This document shows positions 1 to 9,661 of a stretch of DNA of 64,000 nucleotides, one piece after another. This stretch comes from an uncultured Bacteroidales bacterium. GTDB taxonomy: Bacteria; Bacteroidota; Bacteroidia; Bacteroidales; UBA932. The notes below the pieces were generated by a model. It had not been told where the DNA came from. It searched no databases and saw only the letters and a list, made by a program, of their open reading frames with translations. Location: the NCBI GenBank assembly GCA_934726455.1, contig CAKVDS010000004.1, positions 24,169 to 88,168 on the forward strand, written 5' to 3'. Positions within the stretch are counted from its first letter, which is position 1. Each line of letters starts with the position of its first letter. A program made the translations under genes and the position numbers.

Positions 1-19
1 CAGGCGCAATCTTTTTTAC

Positions 20-27
20 TATCTTTG
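20..27 (+). promoter_or_regulatory. Promoter -7 box of the tRNA-Thr gene
   Basis: TATCTTTG matches the Bacteroidetes sigma-ABfr -7 consensus TAnnTTTG and lies 13 nt upstream of the mature tRNA 5' end. The matching -33 element would fall outside the window. Confidence 0.6.
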
Positions 28-40
28 CAGTCCGAATAAA

Positions 41-113
41 GCCACTTTAGCTCAGTCGGTAGAGCAGCGCATTCGTAACGCGCAGGTCGCCAGTTCGAGC
101 CTGGTGAGTGGCT
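41..113 (+). tRNA. tRNA-Thr, anticodon CGT
   Basis: A 73-nt cloverleaf can be drawn. The acceptor stem GCCACTT pairs with GAGTGGC (one G-T pair). The D arm is GCTC/GAGC and the anticodon loop is TTCGTAA, giving anticodon CGT, which reads ACG (Thr). The T arm is GCCAG-TTCGAGC-CTGGT. The anticodon stem has one A-C mismatch next to the loop. CCA is not encoded: the sequence after the discriminator T is CAA. A perfect terminator hairpin follows directly. Confidence 0.93.
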
Positions 114-114
114 C

Positions 115-142
115 AAAAATCCAGCCTGACGGCTGGATTTTT
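115..142. terminator. Bidirectional Rho-independent terminator between tRNA-Thr and the GH51 gene
   Basis: AAAAATCCAGCC and GGCTGGATTTTT form a perfect 12-bp stem around a TGAC loop, with a T-run on either strand. It ends the tRNA transcript on + and, starting 3 nt after the stop codon, the GH51 transcript on -. Confidence 0.85.
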
Positions 143-144
143 CA

Positions 145-2595
145 TTATTCCGCTTTCAGATGCCATACCATGAAGCTGTAGGCCGGCATTGAAACGTCAA
201 GACTGCTGCCAGTCAAGGCGAAAGAACTCATCTGAGGCACCAGGTTGCAATCATCCAGCTCCCCAGTAAGGACACTCTGCTCAACATTGCATCCGCCTTC
301 AGTAAAGCCGGATGGAAGGTGGAAATTCACCCGGCACTCCACAGGCAGGACATTCACGGCCTTGACGATGATGTCCCCACTTGTATTGTCCTTGACCACA
401 GATACAGCCAGACGTCTCTGAACATCAGCTCGATGACTTTCCAGACGTGCGATGGAAGGCAGATAAAGATCTCCCGAATTGCGGCCGAAAAGCTTCTGCA
501 CCTGATAACCTGTCGTAGGCTTGACATCCGTGCCGTTGAAATAGATCAGATCCGGATTCCACTGGGTATGACCTTCCCTGCCAAATAGAGGAGCATAGGA
601 AGTCATCTCGACAACATCCCCGTTCCTCTCGACATTACAGAGATGCACGGCCTCGCAAAGGGCCGTCTCAAGACAGTTCTTGCGCTCCGGGTTGTGGGCA
701 GCATACTCCCCGAGATAGACTTTGGTTCCACCTCTCCTATAGGAATCATAGAAGTCCTGATGGTTCAGATACCAGCCAGGAGCATTATAGTAGTGCTCGT
801 CCACAAGAGGTACGCCGAGCTCCGAGGCGAATCTCCATCCCTCTTCATAGTCCGAGCCCTGCCAGAAAGGACCGACTGTACCCACCACGGTGATTTCCGG
901 ACAACGCTGCCTGAGGGCCTCATAAATCATGCGGAATCTCTCCTCGAACACTTCACTGATGAGATCCTCGTTACCTATGCCTATATACTTGAGTCCGAAA
1001 GGCTCCTTGTGCCCGGCATCGGCACGCATTTTCGCCCACTTCGATGTTTTCGGGTCGCCGTTGGCCCACTCGACAAGATCCACAATATCCTGAATATAAT
1101 CGTCCATCTCCTCGAGCGGTATACCGCCCTGCTGCCCATACCCACCGTCTGACGAGTTCTGGCAAGGGACACCGGCGGCAATCACAGGGAGCGGCTCCGC
1201 CCCGAAGTCCTCGCACATCTGGAAGTATTCGAAATAGCCGAGTCCCATGCTCTGGTGATATCCCCACAGATTTTTGTCCTGGACACGGGACTCAAGCGGG
1301 CCTATGGTGTTTTTCCACTTATAAATATTGTCGATACCGTTGCCATGGGCCACGCATCCACCCGGGAAGCGCACGAACTTGGGATGCATATCATAAAGCA
1401 ATTGCGCAAGGTCGGCACGAAGCCCGTTCTTCCTGCCCTTGAACGTCTTCTGTGGAAAAAGGGAAATCATGTCCAGATCAAAATCCCCGACAGACAACGG
1501 AGCGATCTCAAGGACCGCAGAATCGCAGTCGGCCACAGGCTCAAGCACAAGCGTGGACTTCTTCCAAGAAGCAGACGCCACGCGGAACCGCCGGCTCGCA
1601 AGCACTTCTCCTCCTGGGGCCACAAGACGGGCCTCGAACTGCCCGGCACTCTTACCGGAGCGTCTGGAAAAGAGAGTGAAATCATATTTGTCGCCAGCCT
1701 TGAGCGGAATCCCGTCATATCCCGGGTTGCATAGGGCCGCACCCGGAGACGACACCTTCAGATGTGCATAATGAGGATTGTTGGCATGTATCGGACTGGC
1801 AGTCTCAATCTCCCACTCCATTCCTTCTCCAGACACGCTCCAAGACCAGAAAGCGTTCCATTCGAAATCCCTGTTCTGCACAAGTTCCGCATACAGACCT
1901 CCGTCAGCCGCGTAGTTTATATCCTCGAAGAAAATCCCGATCAATTTGTCGCTGATGGGAATGGACATATCTCCGGATATCGAAACATCGAGCCGCTGAG
2001 GCTCAAGCCCCGGAAACCGCAGCGCATCATCCCGCAGCCGTATAGAATTGGCAGCATCTTCCGCAGCCGCCAATCTGACTGCATCAAGCAGCAGCTGCAC
2101 CTCAGCCCAAGAGACCCTGCAGAGATCACCGGTAACACTGCCGGAAAACGGAAGTTCAAGCCGGCTCTGCTCTGAGGCGTGAAACTGTGGCAGAACCTCA
2201 GAAGAAGGATGATAACTCTGAGGCTTCCAATGTACCAGATCCGGGGAGGTGGCAACAGCGATGACATCTTCTTGTTCGTTTACCTTCCACCAGGCGGTCC
2301 ACACCCCATCGGCTCTGCGGAGAAGATGAGGCTCAAGCATGCGTTTTTGAGACCCCCAATCGCCATAGTCAGACTTCACGAATGAGTATTCAGGACCTAT
2401 CTCCTGCCAGCGGACTCCGTCAGCCGACCACGCGAAATGGAGACCGTTGCGACCACTGTTCCGGGAAGTGGAATACGAAAAGACATAGGCAGAATCTACT
2501 GCCGAATGCGGCACAAAGGCTTCCTGCACCGCAGGGTCGCCGGCAATCAGCCCCGAAGCCGCAACGAGGCATGCCAAAATAAGATGAATAGCCAT
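145..2595 (-). CDS. GH51 alpha-L-arabinofuranosidase with N-terminal propeller-like module
   Basis: Predicted secreted enzyme that releases terminal arabinofuranose from arabinan or arabinoxylan. An 18-19 residue hydrophobic signal peptide is present. Residues about 20-128 contain blades of the GH43/GH32 type (GLHFAWSADGVRW, ATSPDLVHW), too few for a full five-bladed propeller. The GH51 part starts near residue 218 with GIFFEDINYAADGG. The acid/base Glu is in IGIGNED (about 545) and the nucleophile Glu in YLGEYAAHN. A C-terminal beta domain follows. At 816 aa it is longer than a plain GH51 because of the N-terminal module. The gene is monocistronic: a -7 box lies 7 nt before the ATG and a hairpin follows the stop. 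GH51 is certain on motifs; the polymer substrate is inferred. Confidence 0.9.
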   Translation of the reverse strand: MAIHLILACLVAASGLIAGDPAVQEAFVPHSAVDSAYVFSYSTSRNSGRNGLHFAWSADGVRWQEIGPEYSFVKSDYGDWGSQKRMLEPHLLRRADGVWTAWWKVNEQEDVIAVATSPDLVHWKPQSYHPSSEVLPQFHASEQSRLELPFSGSVTGDLCRVSWAEVQLLLDAVRLAAAEDAANSIRLRDDALRFPGLEPQRLDVSISGDMSIPISDKLIGIFFEDINYAADGGLYAELVQNRDFEWNAFWSWSVSGEGMEWEIETASPIHANNPHYAHLKVSSPGAALCNPGYDGIPLKAGDKYDFTLFSRRSGKSAGQFEARLVAPGGEVLASRRFRVASASWKKSTLVLEPVADCDSAVLEIAPLSVGDFDLDMISLFPQKTFKGRKNGLRADLAQLLYDMHPKFVRFPGGCVAHGNGIDNIYKWKNTIGPLESRVQDKNLWGYHQSMGLGYFEYFQMCEDFGAEPLPVIAAGVPCQNSSDGGYGQQGGIPLEEMDDYIQDIVDLVEWANGDPKTSKWAKMRADAGHKEPFGLKYIGIGNEDLISEVFEERFRMIYEALRQRCPEITVVGTVGPFWQGSDYEEGWRFASELGVPLVDEHYYNAPGWYLNHQDFYDSYRRGGTKVYLGEYAAHNPERKNCLETALCEAVHLCNVERNGDVVEMTSYAPLFGREGHTQWNPDLIYFNGTDVKPTTGYQVQKLFGRNSGDLYLPSIARLESHRADVQRRLAVSVVKDNTSGDIIVKAVNVLPVECRVNFHLPSGFTEGGCNVEQSVLTGELDDCNLVPQMSSFALTGSSLDVSMPAYSFMVWHLKAE

Positions 2596-2602
2596 ATCTT
2601 TG

Positions 2603-2610
2603 CAAATATA
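2603..2610 (-). promoter_or_regulatory. Promoter -7 box of the GH51 gene
   Basis: On the minus strand this reads TATATTTG (consensus TAnnTTTG). It ends 7 nt before the GH51 ATG, so the predicted mRNA is leaderless or has a leader of only a few bases. No clear -33 TTTG is seen. Confidence 0.5.
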
Positions 2611-2622
2611 GCCATTTTATAC

Positions 2623-3807
2623 TCAGAGATACAAGCGCAGGCCCAGAGCGAGATCGAAATTGAGAGGGCGGTCCTTGTAGATGGTAGACACAGTGCTGCC
2701 GTCATCAAAATAGTAGGCCAGACCAGGCCGGACAAACAGCCCCAAGGCAGGAGAAAACTTCCATCCCAGAGCAGCGGAAGCCCGGGCCGACCACTGCAGC
2801 GGAGCGATGCTGACATGCTGAGATTCGGTCCAGCGCAGCTCACCGGCTATCGTATAGTCTGAGTGGGAAATGCCATAGACACATTTGGAAACCATTCCGC
2901 CAGCAGCGAGACTGAGTTCCAGATTTCCATACAACGGGAACGACACTCCCACAGAAAGCGGCACTCCGAGATAATGGAGAGTCTGGCGGGTATCGCAGTG
3001 GACGGACGAATATCCGGAAGAGAAGTCCGAGACCAAAAAAGAATAGTTCACTCCGGCAGACACGAAAAGCCCCCGGGCCAGTTCACGTGAGGCCATCAAT
3101 TCCAGACTCACAGGCTGCCAATGGCGTGTGTTGGAATTAAGTTCCATAGAATTGTCTTCAATCCAAAAATCACTTTCTGAAGCCGAAGACCGCGTCTGAA
3201 AAGCCCCGGACCGGTTATAAGCGGACAGCACGGACAGCATGTCCGCAGCCCTCAAAGCCCGATAGCCCTGAACAGAGGAAGAGATGCCCGGTGCCCCTGA
3301 GACAGAGAATCTGACTGACAAGTCCCGGCGTGGCCGGACACCGCCCGCCGCCGGCACATCAGCGAAAAGATCAGGCAACGGTTCCGGAGCAGAATGCAAA
3401 GAAACAGAAGATGCTTCATCGCCGCCTGCAGGTACAAGCTGCCGCACGACAGTATCAGGCCGCTGTTCCGGCACGCTCCGGCTCCCCTGCACCGGTGCAA
3501 TACGCGGTGACAAGCGGATTTCAGCCGGATGCCTGAGCTCAGAGACCGGAGAATACGTGGAAGACTGTCCGGAGATGACCGCTCTTCCCGTAAGACTCAC
3601 CTCATAATCCGCTGCGGGACGAAGAAGAAAAAGCACAGCGGCCAACGCAAAGGCAAAGGCTGAGACACCGGAAAGCCATGCTGCCGCACGCCGCCTGCGA
3701 TGCATGCGCGCCATAGACTGCTGCACACCCTCCCACAAACCGCGCGGAGCAGTTTCTGTGTAATCATCAAATCCCCTGCGCAAATTTTCCTGCCAATTAT
3801 CTTTCAT
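2623..3807 (-). CDS. Outer-membrane beta-barrel protein with N-terminal membrane anchor, sigma-factor partner
   Basis: 394 aa. Residues 1-40 are charged and include the APRGLW motif common in proteins encoded next to Bacteroidetes ECF sigma factors. One hydrophobic segment spans about 43-62, then a Pro/Ser-rich linker. From about residue 215 to the end the sequence alternates polar and aromatic residues and closes with the strand LALGLRLYL, like porin-family beta-barrels. Its start overlaps the sigma gene by 11 bp, so the two are co-translated. A cytoplasmic head plus periplasmic barrel-like domain suggests an anti-sigma or envelope-sensing role; this is inferred from context. The function is not known. 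Confidence 0.7.
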   Translation of the reverse strand: MKDNWQENLRRGFDDYTETAPRGLWEGVQQSMARMHRRRRAAAWLSGVSAFAFALAAVLFLLRPAADYEVSLTGRAVISGQSSTYSPVSELRHPAEIRLSPRIAPVQGSRSVPEQRPDTVVRQLVPAGGDEASSVSLHSAPEPLPDLFADVPAAGGVRPRRDLSVRFSVSGAPGISSSVQGYRALRAADMLSVLSAYNRSGAFQTRSSASESDFWIEDNSMELNSNTRHWQPVSLELMASRELARGLFVSAGVNYSFLVSDFSSGYSSVHCDTRQTLHYLGVPLSVGVSFPLYGNLELSLAAGGMVSKCVYGISHSDYTIAGELRWTESQHVSIAPLQWSARASAALGWKFSPALGLFVRPGLAYYFDDGSTVSTIYKDRPLNFDLALGLRLYL

Positions 3808-4369
3808 TTCTATATTCCTTTATTTTGGCCGCCAGCCTGGCCTTCGCCCTGCTGTACTGCGAGCAACTTGAACTTTCGCTTATCCCGAGAAGTGCTGCTA
3901 TGTCCTTGTGGCTCATACCCTCAATGGCGTATAAATTAAAAACGGTCCTGTAGCCGTCCGGAAGTTCCCGTATCATTTTCTGAAGCACCGGCATCGGAAT
4001 GCCATCCGTATCGGGAGTGTCTTCATCTGCACTCTCCGGGAGCGAATCCGGAACAGAGACCATATCCAGACGCGACCTGCGCCTGAGAAACATCAGTGCT
4101 TCATTGACGACTATACGCTTCATCCATGCCCGGAGAGAGCCTTCCCCACGCCAGACGAACTTGCGCAACGAAGAGAAAATCTTGACGAAACTGTCCTGAA
4201 GCACGTCCTTGACCTCCTCTTCGTCTGTGATATAACGCCGGCATACGGCAGAAAGATACTGCACCTGCGAGTCGTATAGCGCCCTTACAGATGCAGCATC
4301 TCCGCTTGCAGCCCGGGTGACGAGTTCACGCTCGTCCGCAAGGGCCTTGCCGTCACCGGACAATGCCAT
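3797..4369 (-). CDS. RNA polymerase sigma-70 factor, ECF subfamily
   Basis: 190 aa, normal for an ECF sigma factor. Region 2 is near residues 25-95 (YITDEEEVKDVLQDSFVKIF, then a basic stretch ending MKRIVVNEALMFLRRR). Region 4 covers about 135-185 with the helix-turn-helix MSHKDIAALLGISESSSCSQYSRAKARL. An acidic, Pro/Asp-rich linker joins them. It lies 3 nt after the NigD-like gene and overlaps the beta-barrel gene, so the order of transcription is nigD-like, sigma, barrel. It probably controls an envelope regulon, perhaps including its own operon. The family is certain; the inducing signal is unknown. Confidence 0.92.
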   Translation of the reverse strand: MALSGDGKALADERELVTRAASGDAASVRALYDSQVQYLSAVCRRYITDEEEVKDVLQDSFVKIFSSLRKFVWRGEGSLRAWMKRIVVNEALMFLRRRSRLDMVSVPDSLPESADEDTPDTDGIPMPVLQKMIRELPDGYRTVFNLYAIEGMSHKDIAALLGISESSSCSQYSRAKARLAAKIKEYRNER

Positions 4370-4372
4370 CTC

Positions 4373-5146
4373 CTAATTCAGCGGCAGATCCGCACTTACG
4401 GAAGAAAGCAACTTGGTCTGGCTGCCGCTTTCGGATGCCTCTCCGCTGCAATAATCGAAAGTGACTTTGCGCTCTCCTCTGAACGACAAGTAACGGATTG
4501 TCATCTTGACTGTCTTTCCACCGGTGTCAGGAAGAGCGGACAAGTCGAATGCCACTATCCCGTTCATATTGATGCCACCCATGTTGAACTTGTCTTTGAG
4601 AGTGTCGTGACGGAACTCAAGATAATAAGGGTCATCCGCATCAGCCCCCGCAACAAGATTGACGGCATGAGGTTCGTGCGGATTGCCCCAGTCTGCACAG
4701 AAAGCGAGAGTAAGATACCCGTCCTCCAGCACGGTGACCCAATTGTCGATTATCTCGATCGGGGCTGTACCGTAGGCTTCGTCATCCTGCACCCTGTCAC
4801 CTTTGCTCTGCACAACAGATTTGGTACGTACACTGTCTATCCAGTTGACCTCCACCGCCCTGTCGAACTTCATCCCGGTCCCGGCGTGCTCATACGGGCC
4901 CTTGTCAGTGAAATTGGTGAGGGCCCTCACCTGTTTGCCCTTAAAAGGCGAAGCCTGCACATTGAGAGGCTTGAGGGTTGTCTTGTCATCGAGCTGGAGA
5001 TAGAACTCCCCGGCCTCGCTGGTCTTGCAGGTGACAAGAGCATTAGGGTACATCATAGAATAATCCGGCCCATTGTCCTTCAAGCAGGAGGAGAGGCTCA
5101 AAATGGCTGCGGCTGAAGCCATGACAGCGATGATTGTTCTTTTCAT
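4373..5146 (-). CDS. NigD-like lipoprotein
   Basis: 257 aa from the ATG at 5146; an upstream in-frame TTG is the only alternative. The signal peptide ends in the lipobox LSSC, so the protein is lipidated and placed in the envelope. The body resembles the NigD family of Bacteroidetes: an N-terminal OB-like strand region (ALVTCKTSEAGEFYLQLDDKTTLKPLNV) and a C-terminal beta sandwich. NigD proteins were first seen with nig bacteriocin genes, but their biochemical role is not established. Here it is the first gene of an operon with an ECF sigma factor and a membrane-anchored barrel protein, which suggests an envelope-stress or surface function. Family assignment is by sequence feel and is fairly secure. 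Confidence 0.75.
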   Translation of the reverse strand: MKRTIIAVMASAAAILSLSSCLKDNGPDYSMMYPNALVTCKTSEAGEFYLQLDDKTTLKPLNVQASPFKGKQVRALTNFTDKGPYEHAGTGMKFDRAVEVNWIDSVRTKSVVQSKGDRVQDDEAYGTAPIEIIDNWVTVLEDGYLTLAFCADWGNPHEPHAVNLVAGADADDPYYLEFRHDTLKDKFNMGGINMNGIVAFDLSALPDTGGKTVKMTIRYLSFRGERKVTFDYCSGEASESGSQTKLLSSVSADLPLN

Positions 5147-5152
5147 ATTCTT

Positions 5153-5160
5153 CAAATTTA
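5153..5160 (-). promoter_or_regulatory. Promoter -7 box of the nigD-sigma-barrel operon
   Basis: Reads TAAATTTG on the minus strand, 6 nt before the ATG. A TTG further upstream is spaced 23 nt, longer than the usual 19-20, so the -33 half is uncertain. Confidence 0.45.
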
Positions 5161-5212
5161 AAACTTTTTACTCTATAAATGCACAAGCCCGCGAAACCTT
5201 GCATGCCACGGC

Positions 5213-5252
5213 AAAAAAATTGCGGCCGTCCCGCAAAAGGTCCGGCCGCAAA
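5213..5252 (-). terminator. Rho-independent terminator of the phosphofructokinase gene
   Basis: On the minus strand TTGCGGCCG pairs with CGGCCGCAA around a 14-nt loop and is followed by a run of seven T. It starts 22 nt after the pfp stop codon. Confidence 0.75.
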
Positions 5253-5273
5253 CTTGTATCTCCGTCTCCGGGA

Positions 5274-6506
5274 CTAGTCCCAGTTGAGGATCTTCTTGAA
5301 ATCGTAAGACTCAGGATCGTCCACATAGGCCTTGGCGGCCTCGTAGTCCTCCTCGCTGAGGAAGTGGCAGATGTGGTTGAAGTAATTCTTGGCAGTGCCG
5401 CAGTTGATGTCCACGCGGCGCGGCGGAATCTTGCCCTCTGCGTTCTGCAGGCTGTGCAGATAGAGAGGACGGGCTTCGCCGTATGCATCAACATAGACCA
5501 TGCATCCGGTCTCGCCTTTGGTATAAAGGTCATAGACGCCCATGGCCAGTTCCGTGCAGTACGTGAGGTCGAAAGCCACCGGATCTTGGCAGCGGATGTC
5601 GTAGCCGATCTCAACAGGACGGGTCTTGACCTTGAGGCGGGTCTTCTTCATCGCCTTCTCGAGAAGTTCATCAAAGAGGACGGATTTGGAGATCTTTCCA
5701 AGCTCCGGATGTCCGTGCTCATCATAAGTCATGTGCACGCCGGCAGACTTGATGTCGTCCTCCGCAAGATCATGGAACACACCCTCGGCAACCACCACTG
5801 TGCCATAGTCAAGTCCGAGCACCTTGCGCCTGATGATTGAGGAAAGGGCCAGTTTGATGATCTTGTCGATGGAGATCTCCGTCTTGTTGAACATCTCCGG
5901 GATGATGGTCATAGGGCAATGGGTAGCCTCGCCGATACCGAGCGCGAGATGGCCGGCAGAACGTCCCATGGCAGAGATGAGCAGCCAGTTGCCTGAAGTG
6001 CGGGCATCCTCGTAGACCGTGGCTGCAATGTGGGCACCCTCGTTCTTGGCTGAGTTGAACCCGAAAGTAGGAGCGTTGTCCGGAAGAGGAAGATCGTTGT
6101 CGATGGTCTTAGGGACGTGTATGTTGCGGATAGGATACTTGTGTTTCTCAAGGAAGATGGCGATACGGTTGGCCGTAGAGGCAGTGTCATCGCCGCCGAC
6201 TGTAACAAGCAGCTTGATGTTGTTGTCCTTGAAGAGGTCGAGATTGAAATTCTTCTCGAAATCCTCGTCTGTCGGCTTGAAACGGCTCATCTGGAGGTGA
6301 GAACCGCCACGCTTGAAATAATAGTCAGCCTTGAGGAAGTCGATGTCTTCAGTGCGCGGAGTCTTGGAGAAAAGGCCGCTGTAACCACCATGAAGGCCGA
6401 TGACCCTGAAGCCGTTGCTCAAAAAAGTCTTGGCGACTGAACACACGACAGTGTTCATTCCGGGAGCTGGCCCGCCGCCGCAAAGGATAATTACGGAATC
6501 TTTCAT
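5274..6506 (-). CDS. pfp: Pyrophosphate-dependent 6-phosphofructokinase
   Basis: Converts fructose 6-phosphate to fructose 1,6-bisphosphate, most likely with PPi as donor and reversibly. 410 aa from the ATG at 6506; the longer frame upstream starts inside the promoter. GGGPAPGMN at 10-18 is the phosphate-donor loop. GGDD at 104-107 has Asp where ATP enzymes have Gly, and PKTIDND at 132-138 has Lys in place of the Gly of ATP enzymes; both are marks of the PPi-dependent class. MGRSAGHLAL follows at about 190. The gene stands alone, with its own -33/-7 promoter and terminator, divergent from ligA. Cofactor choice is inferred from these residues. Confidence 0.9.
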   Translation of the reverse strand: MKDSVIILCGGGPAPGMNTVVCSVAKTFLSNGFRVIGLHGGYSGLFSKTPRTEDIDFLKADYYFKRGGSHLQMSRFKPTDEDFEKNFNLDLFKDNNIKLLVTVGGDDTASTANRIAIFLEKHKYPIRNIHVPKTIDNDLPLPDNAPTFGFNSAKNEGAHIAATVYEDARTSGNWLLISAMGRSAGHLALGIGEATHCPMTIIPEMFNKTEISIDKIIKLALSSIIRRKVLGLDYGTVVVAEGVFHDLAEDDIKSAGVHMTYDEHGHPELGKISKSVLFDELLEKAMKKTRLKVKTRPVEIGYDIRCQDPVAFDLTYCTELAMGVYDLYTKGETGCMVYVDAYGEARPLYLHSLQNAEGKIPPRRVDINCGTAKNYFNHICHFLSEEDYEAAKAYVDDPESYDFKKILNWD

Positions 6507-6526
6507 TTGAAAAATATTAAATCTGA

Positions 6527-6558
6527 CAAATTTAAAAACTGTCTCGCTTTTTTCCAAA
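6527..6558 (-). promoter_or_regulatory. Promoter of pfp
   Basis: Minus strand: -33 TTTG at 6558-6555, a 20-nt spacer, then -7 TAAATTTG at 6534-6527. Both elements fit the Bacteroidetes consensus. The ATG lies 20 nt downstream. Confidence 0.7.
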
Positions 6559-6639
6559 CCCGCAAGGCCAATTCGGCAGCGATTTCAGCACAAAATCTGC
6601 TCACAGCCCACATGACGCATGTTATTCGAAAAGAAATTG

Positions 6640-6647
6640 TAAATTTG
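6640..6647 (+). promoter_or_regulatory. Promoter -7 box of the ligA-ispG operon
   Basis: TAAATTTG ends 6 nt before the ligA ATG, implying a leaderless or almost leaderless transcript. No good -33 element is visible at the expected distance. Confidence 0.5.
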
Positions 6648-6650
6648 TAG

Positions 6651-8725
<2,075 letters not shown>

Positions 8726-8726
<1 letters not shown>

Positions 8727-9661
8727 TGAAGGTCTCGGAGAAAATAACGGTTCTCTTCACCGACAGGATATGGTCTTTGGACACCTCCGGGTGCTCAAAG
8801 GCCTATGCCGCTCTCGTGCACCTGCTCAAACTGGTGTTGATCACCGTCAACACATTCTCCCAGAACAAGATGGGCTATCAGTGCATCGCGCTGAGCTACT
8901 TCGTGATGATGGCCCTGGTACCGTTCGTGGCACTGCTCTTCGCCCTGACCGGAGGTTTGGGGCTCTCGGACAGGATAGCCGAGGGGCTGTACAAGATTTT
9001 CCCGGCCAACCCGGAGTTCGTAAGCACCATGATGGAAAAGGCCAACGGCCTGCTGGACACCGCCAAAGGGGGCGGCCCCGGACTGGTGTCGTTCCTGATT
9101 TTCCTCTGGGCGATAATCTGGATGATGTTCCAGGTGGAGACCGTGTTCAACAATGTCTGGGGGATTCAGAAGATTCCGCGCAAGCTCTACAAGAGGTTCG
9201 GCTTCTATATAATAGTGTTGGCCTTGTCTCCGCTGCTGGTGTTCGTCTTCAGTGCCGGGATCGCGTTCTACGCCAACGTCACCAACCTCTTCGGGCTGGA
9301 TCTCTCGGACCTGCGGTTCCTTCCCAAGCTGCTGGGTTATCTGGGGTTCTACACCATCTCGATGTTCACATTTTCGGCCATGTTCACTTTCATCCCGGCC
9401 ACAAAGGTCCGGTACCGCTACGGCCTGCGTTCAGCTGCGCTCACGGCCCTGGTGTTCGTGGTTTTCCAGTACCTGTATCTGGAGACCCAGATGTTCATCG
9501 GCAAGCTCAGCAGCGCATACGGGGTGATCGCGGCCATCCCGCTCTTCCTCATCTGGCTCAATTACAGCTGGCAGATAATAATATATGGTGCGGAGCTCAC
9601 ATACGGGTTCCAGAATGTTGACAAGTATAAAGTCCCTGAATGGGACAGCGAGAACAGATAA
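8726..9661 (+). CDS. YihY/BrkB-family inner-membrane protein
   Basis: 311 aa with about six hydrophobic helices and the family hallmark near the start (QNKMGYQCIALSYFVMMALVPFVALLFAL). The family was once called ribonuclease BN, an assignment later withdrawn; members are polytopic membrane proteins, some of which may act as transporters. The middle segment WAIIWMMFQVETVFNNVWGI and the late helix LIWLNYSWQIIIYGAELTY are typical. Its start overlaps the ligA stop by one base and its stop overlaps the rel start by one base (TAATG), so translation is probably coupled. Function is not known. Confidence 0.85.

Noticed and set aside
5073..5840. 255-aa plus-strand ORF across the nigD-pfp junction
   Set aside because: It crosses a terminator and the 3' end of pfp on the other strand, with no recognisable motif.
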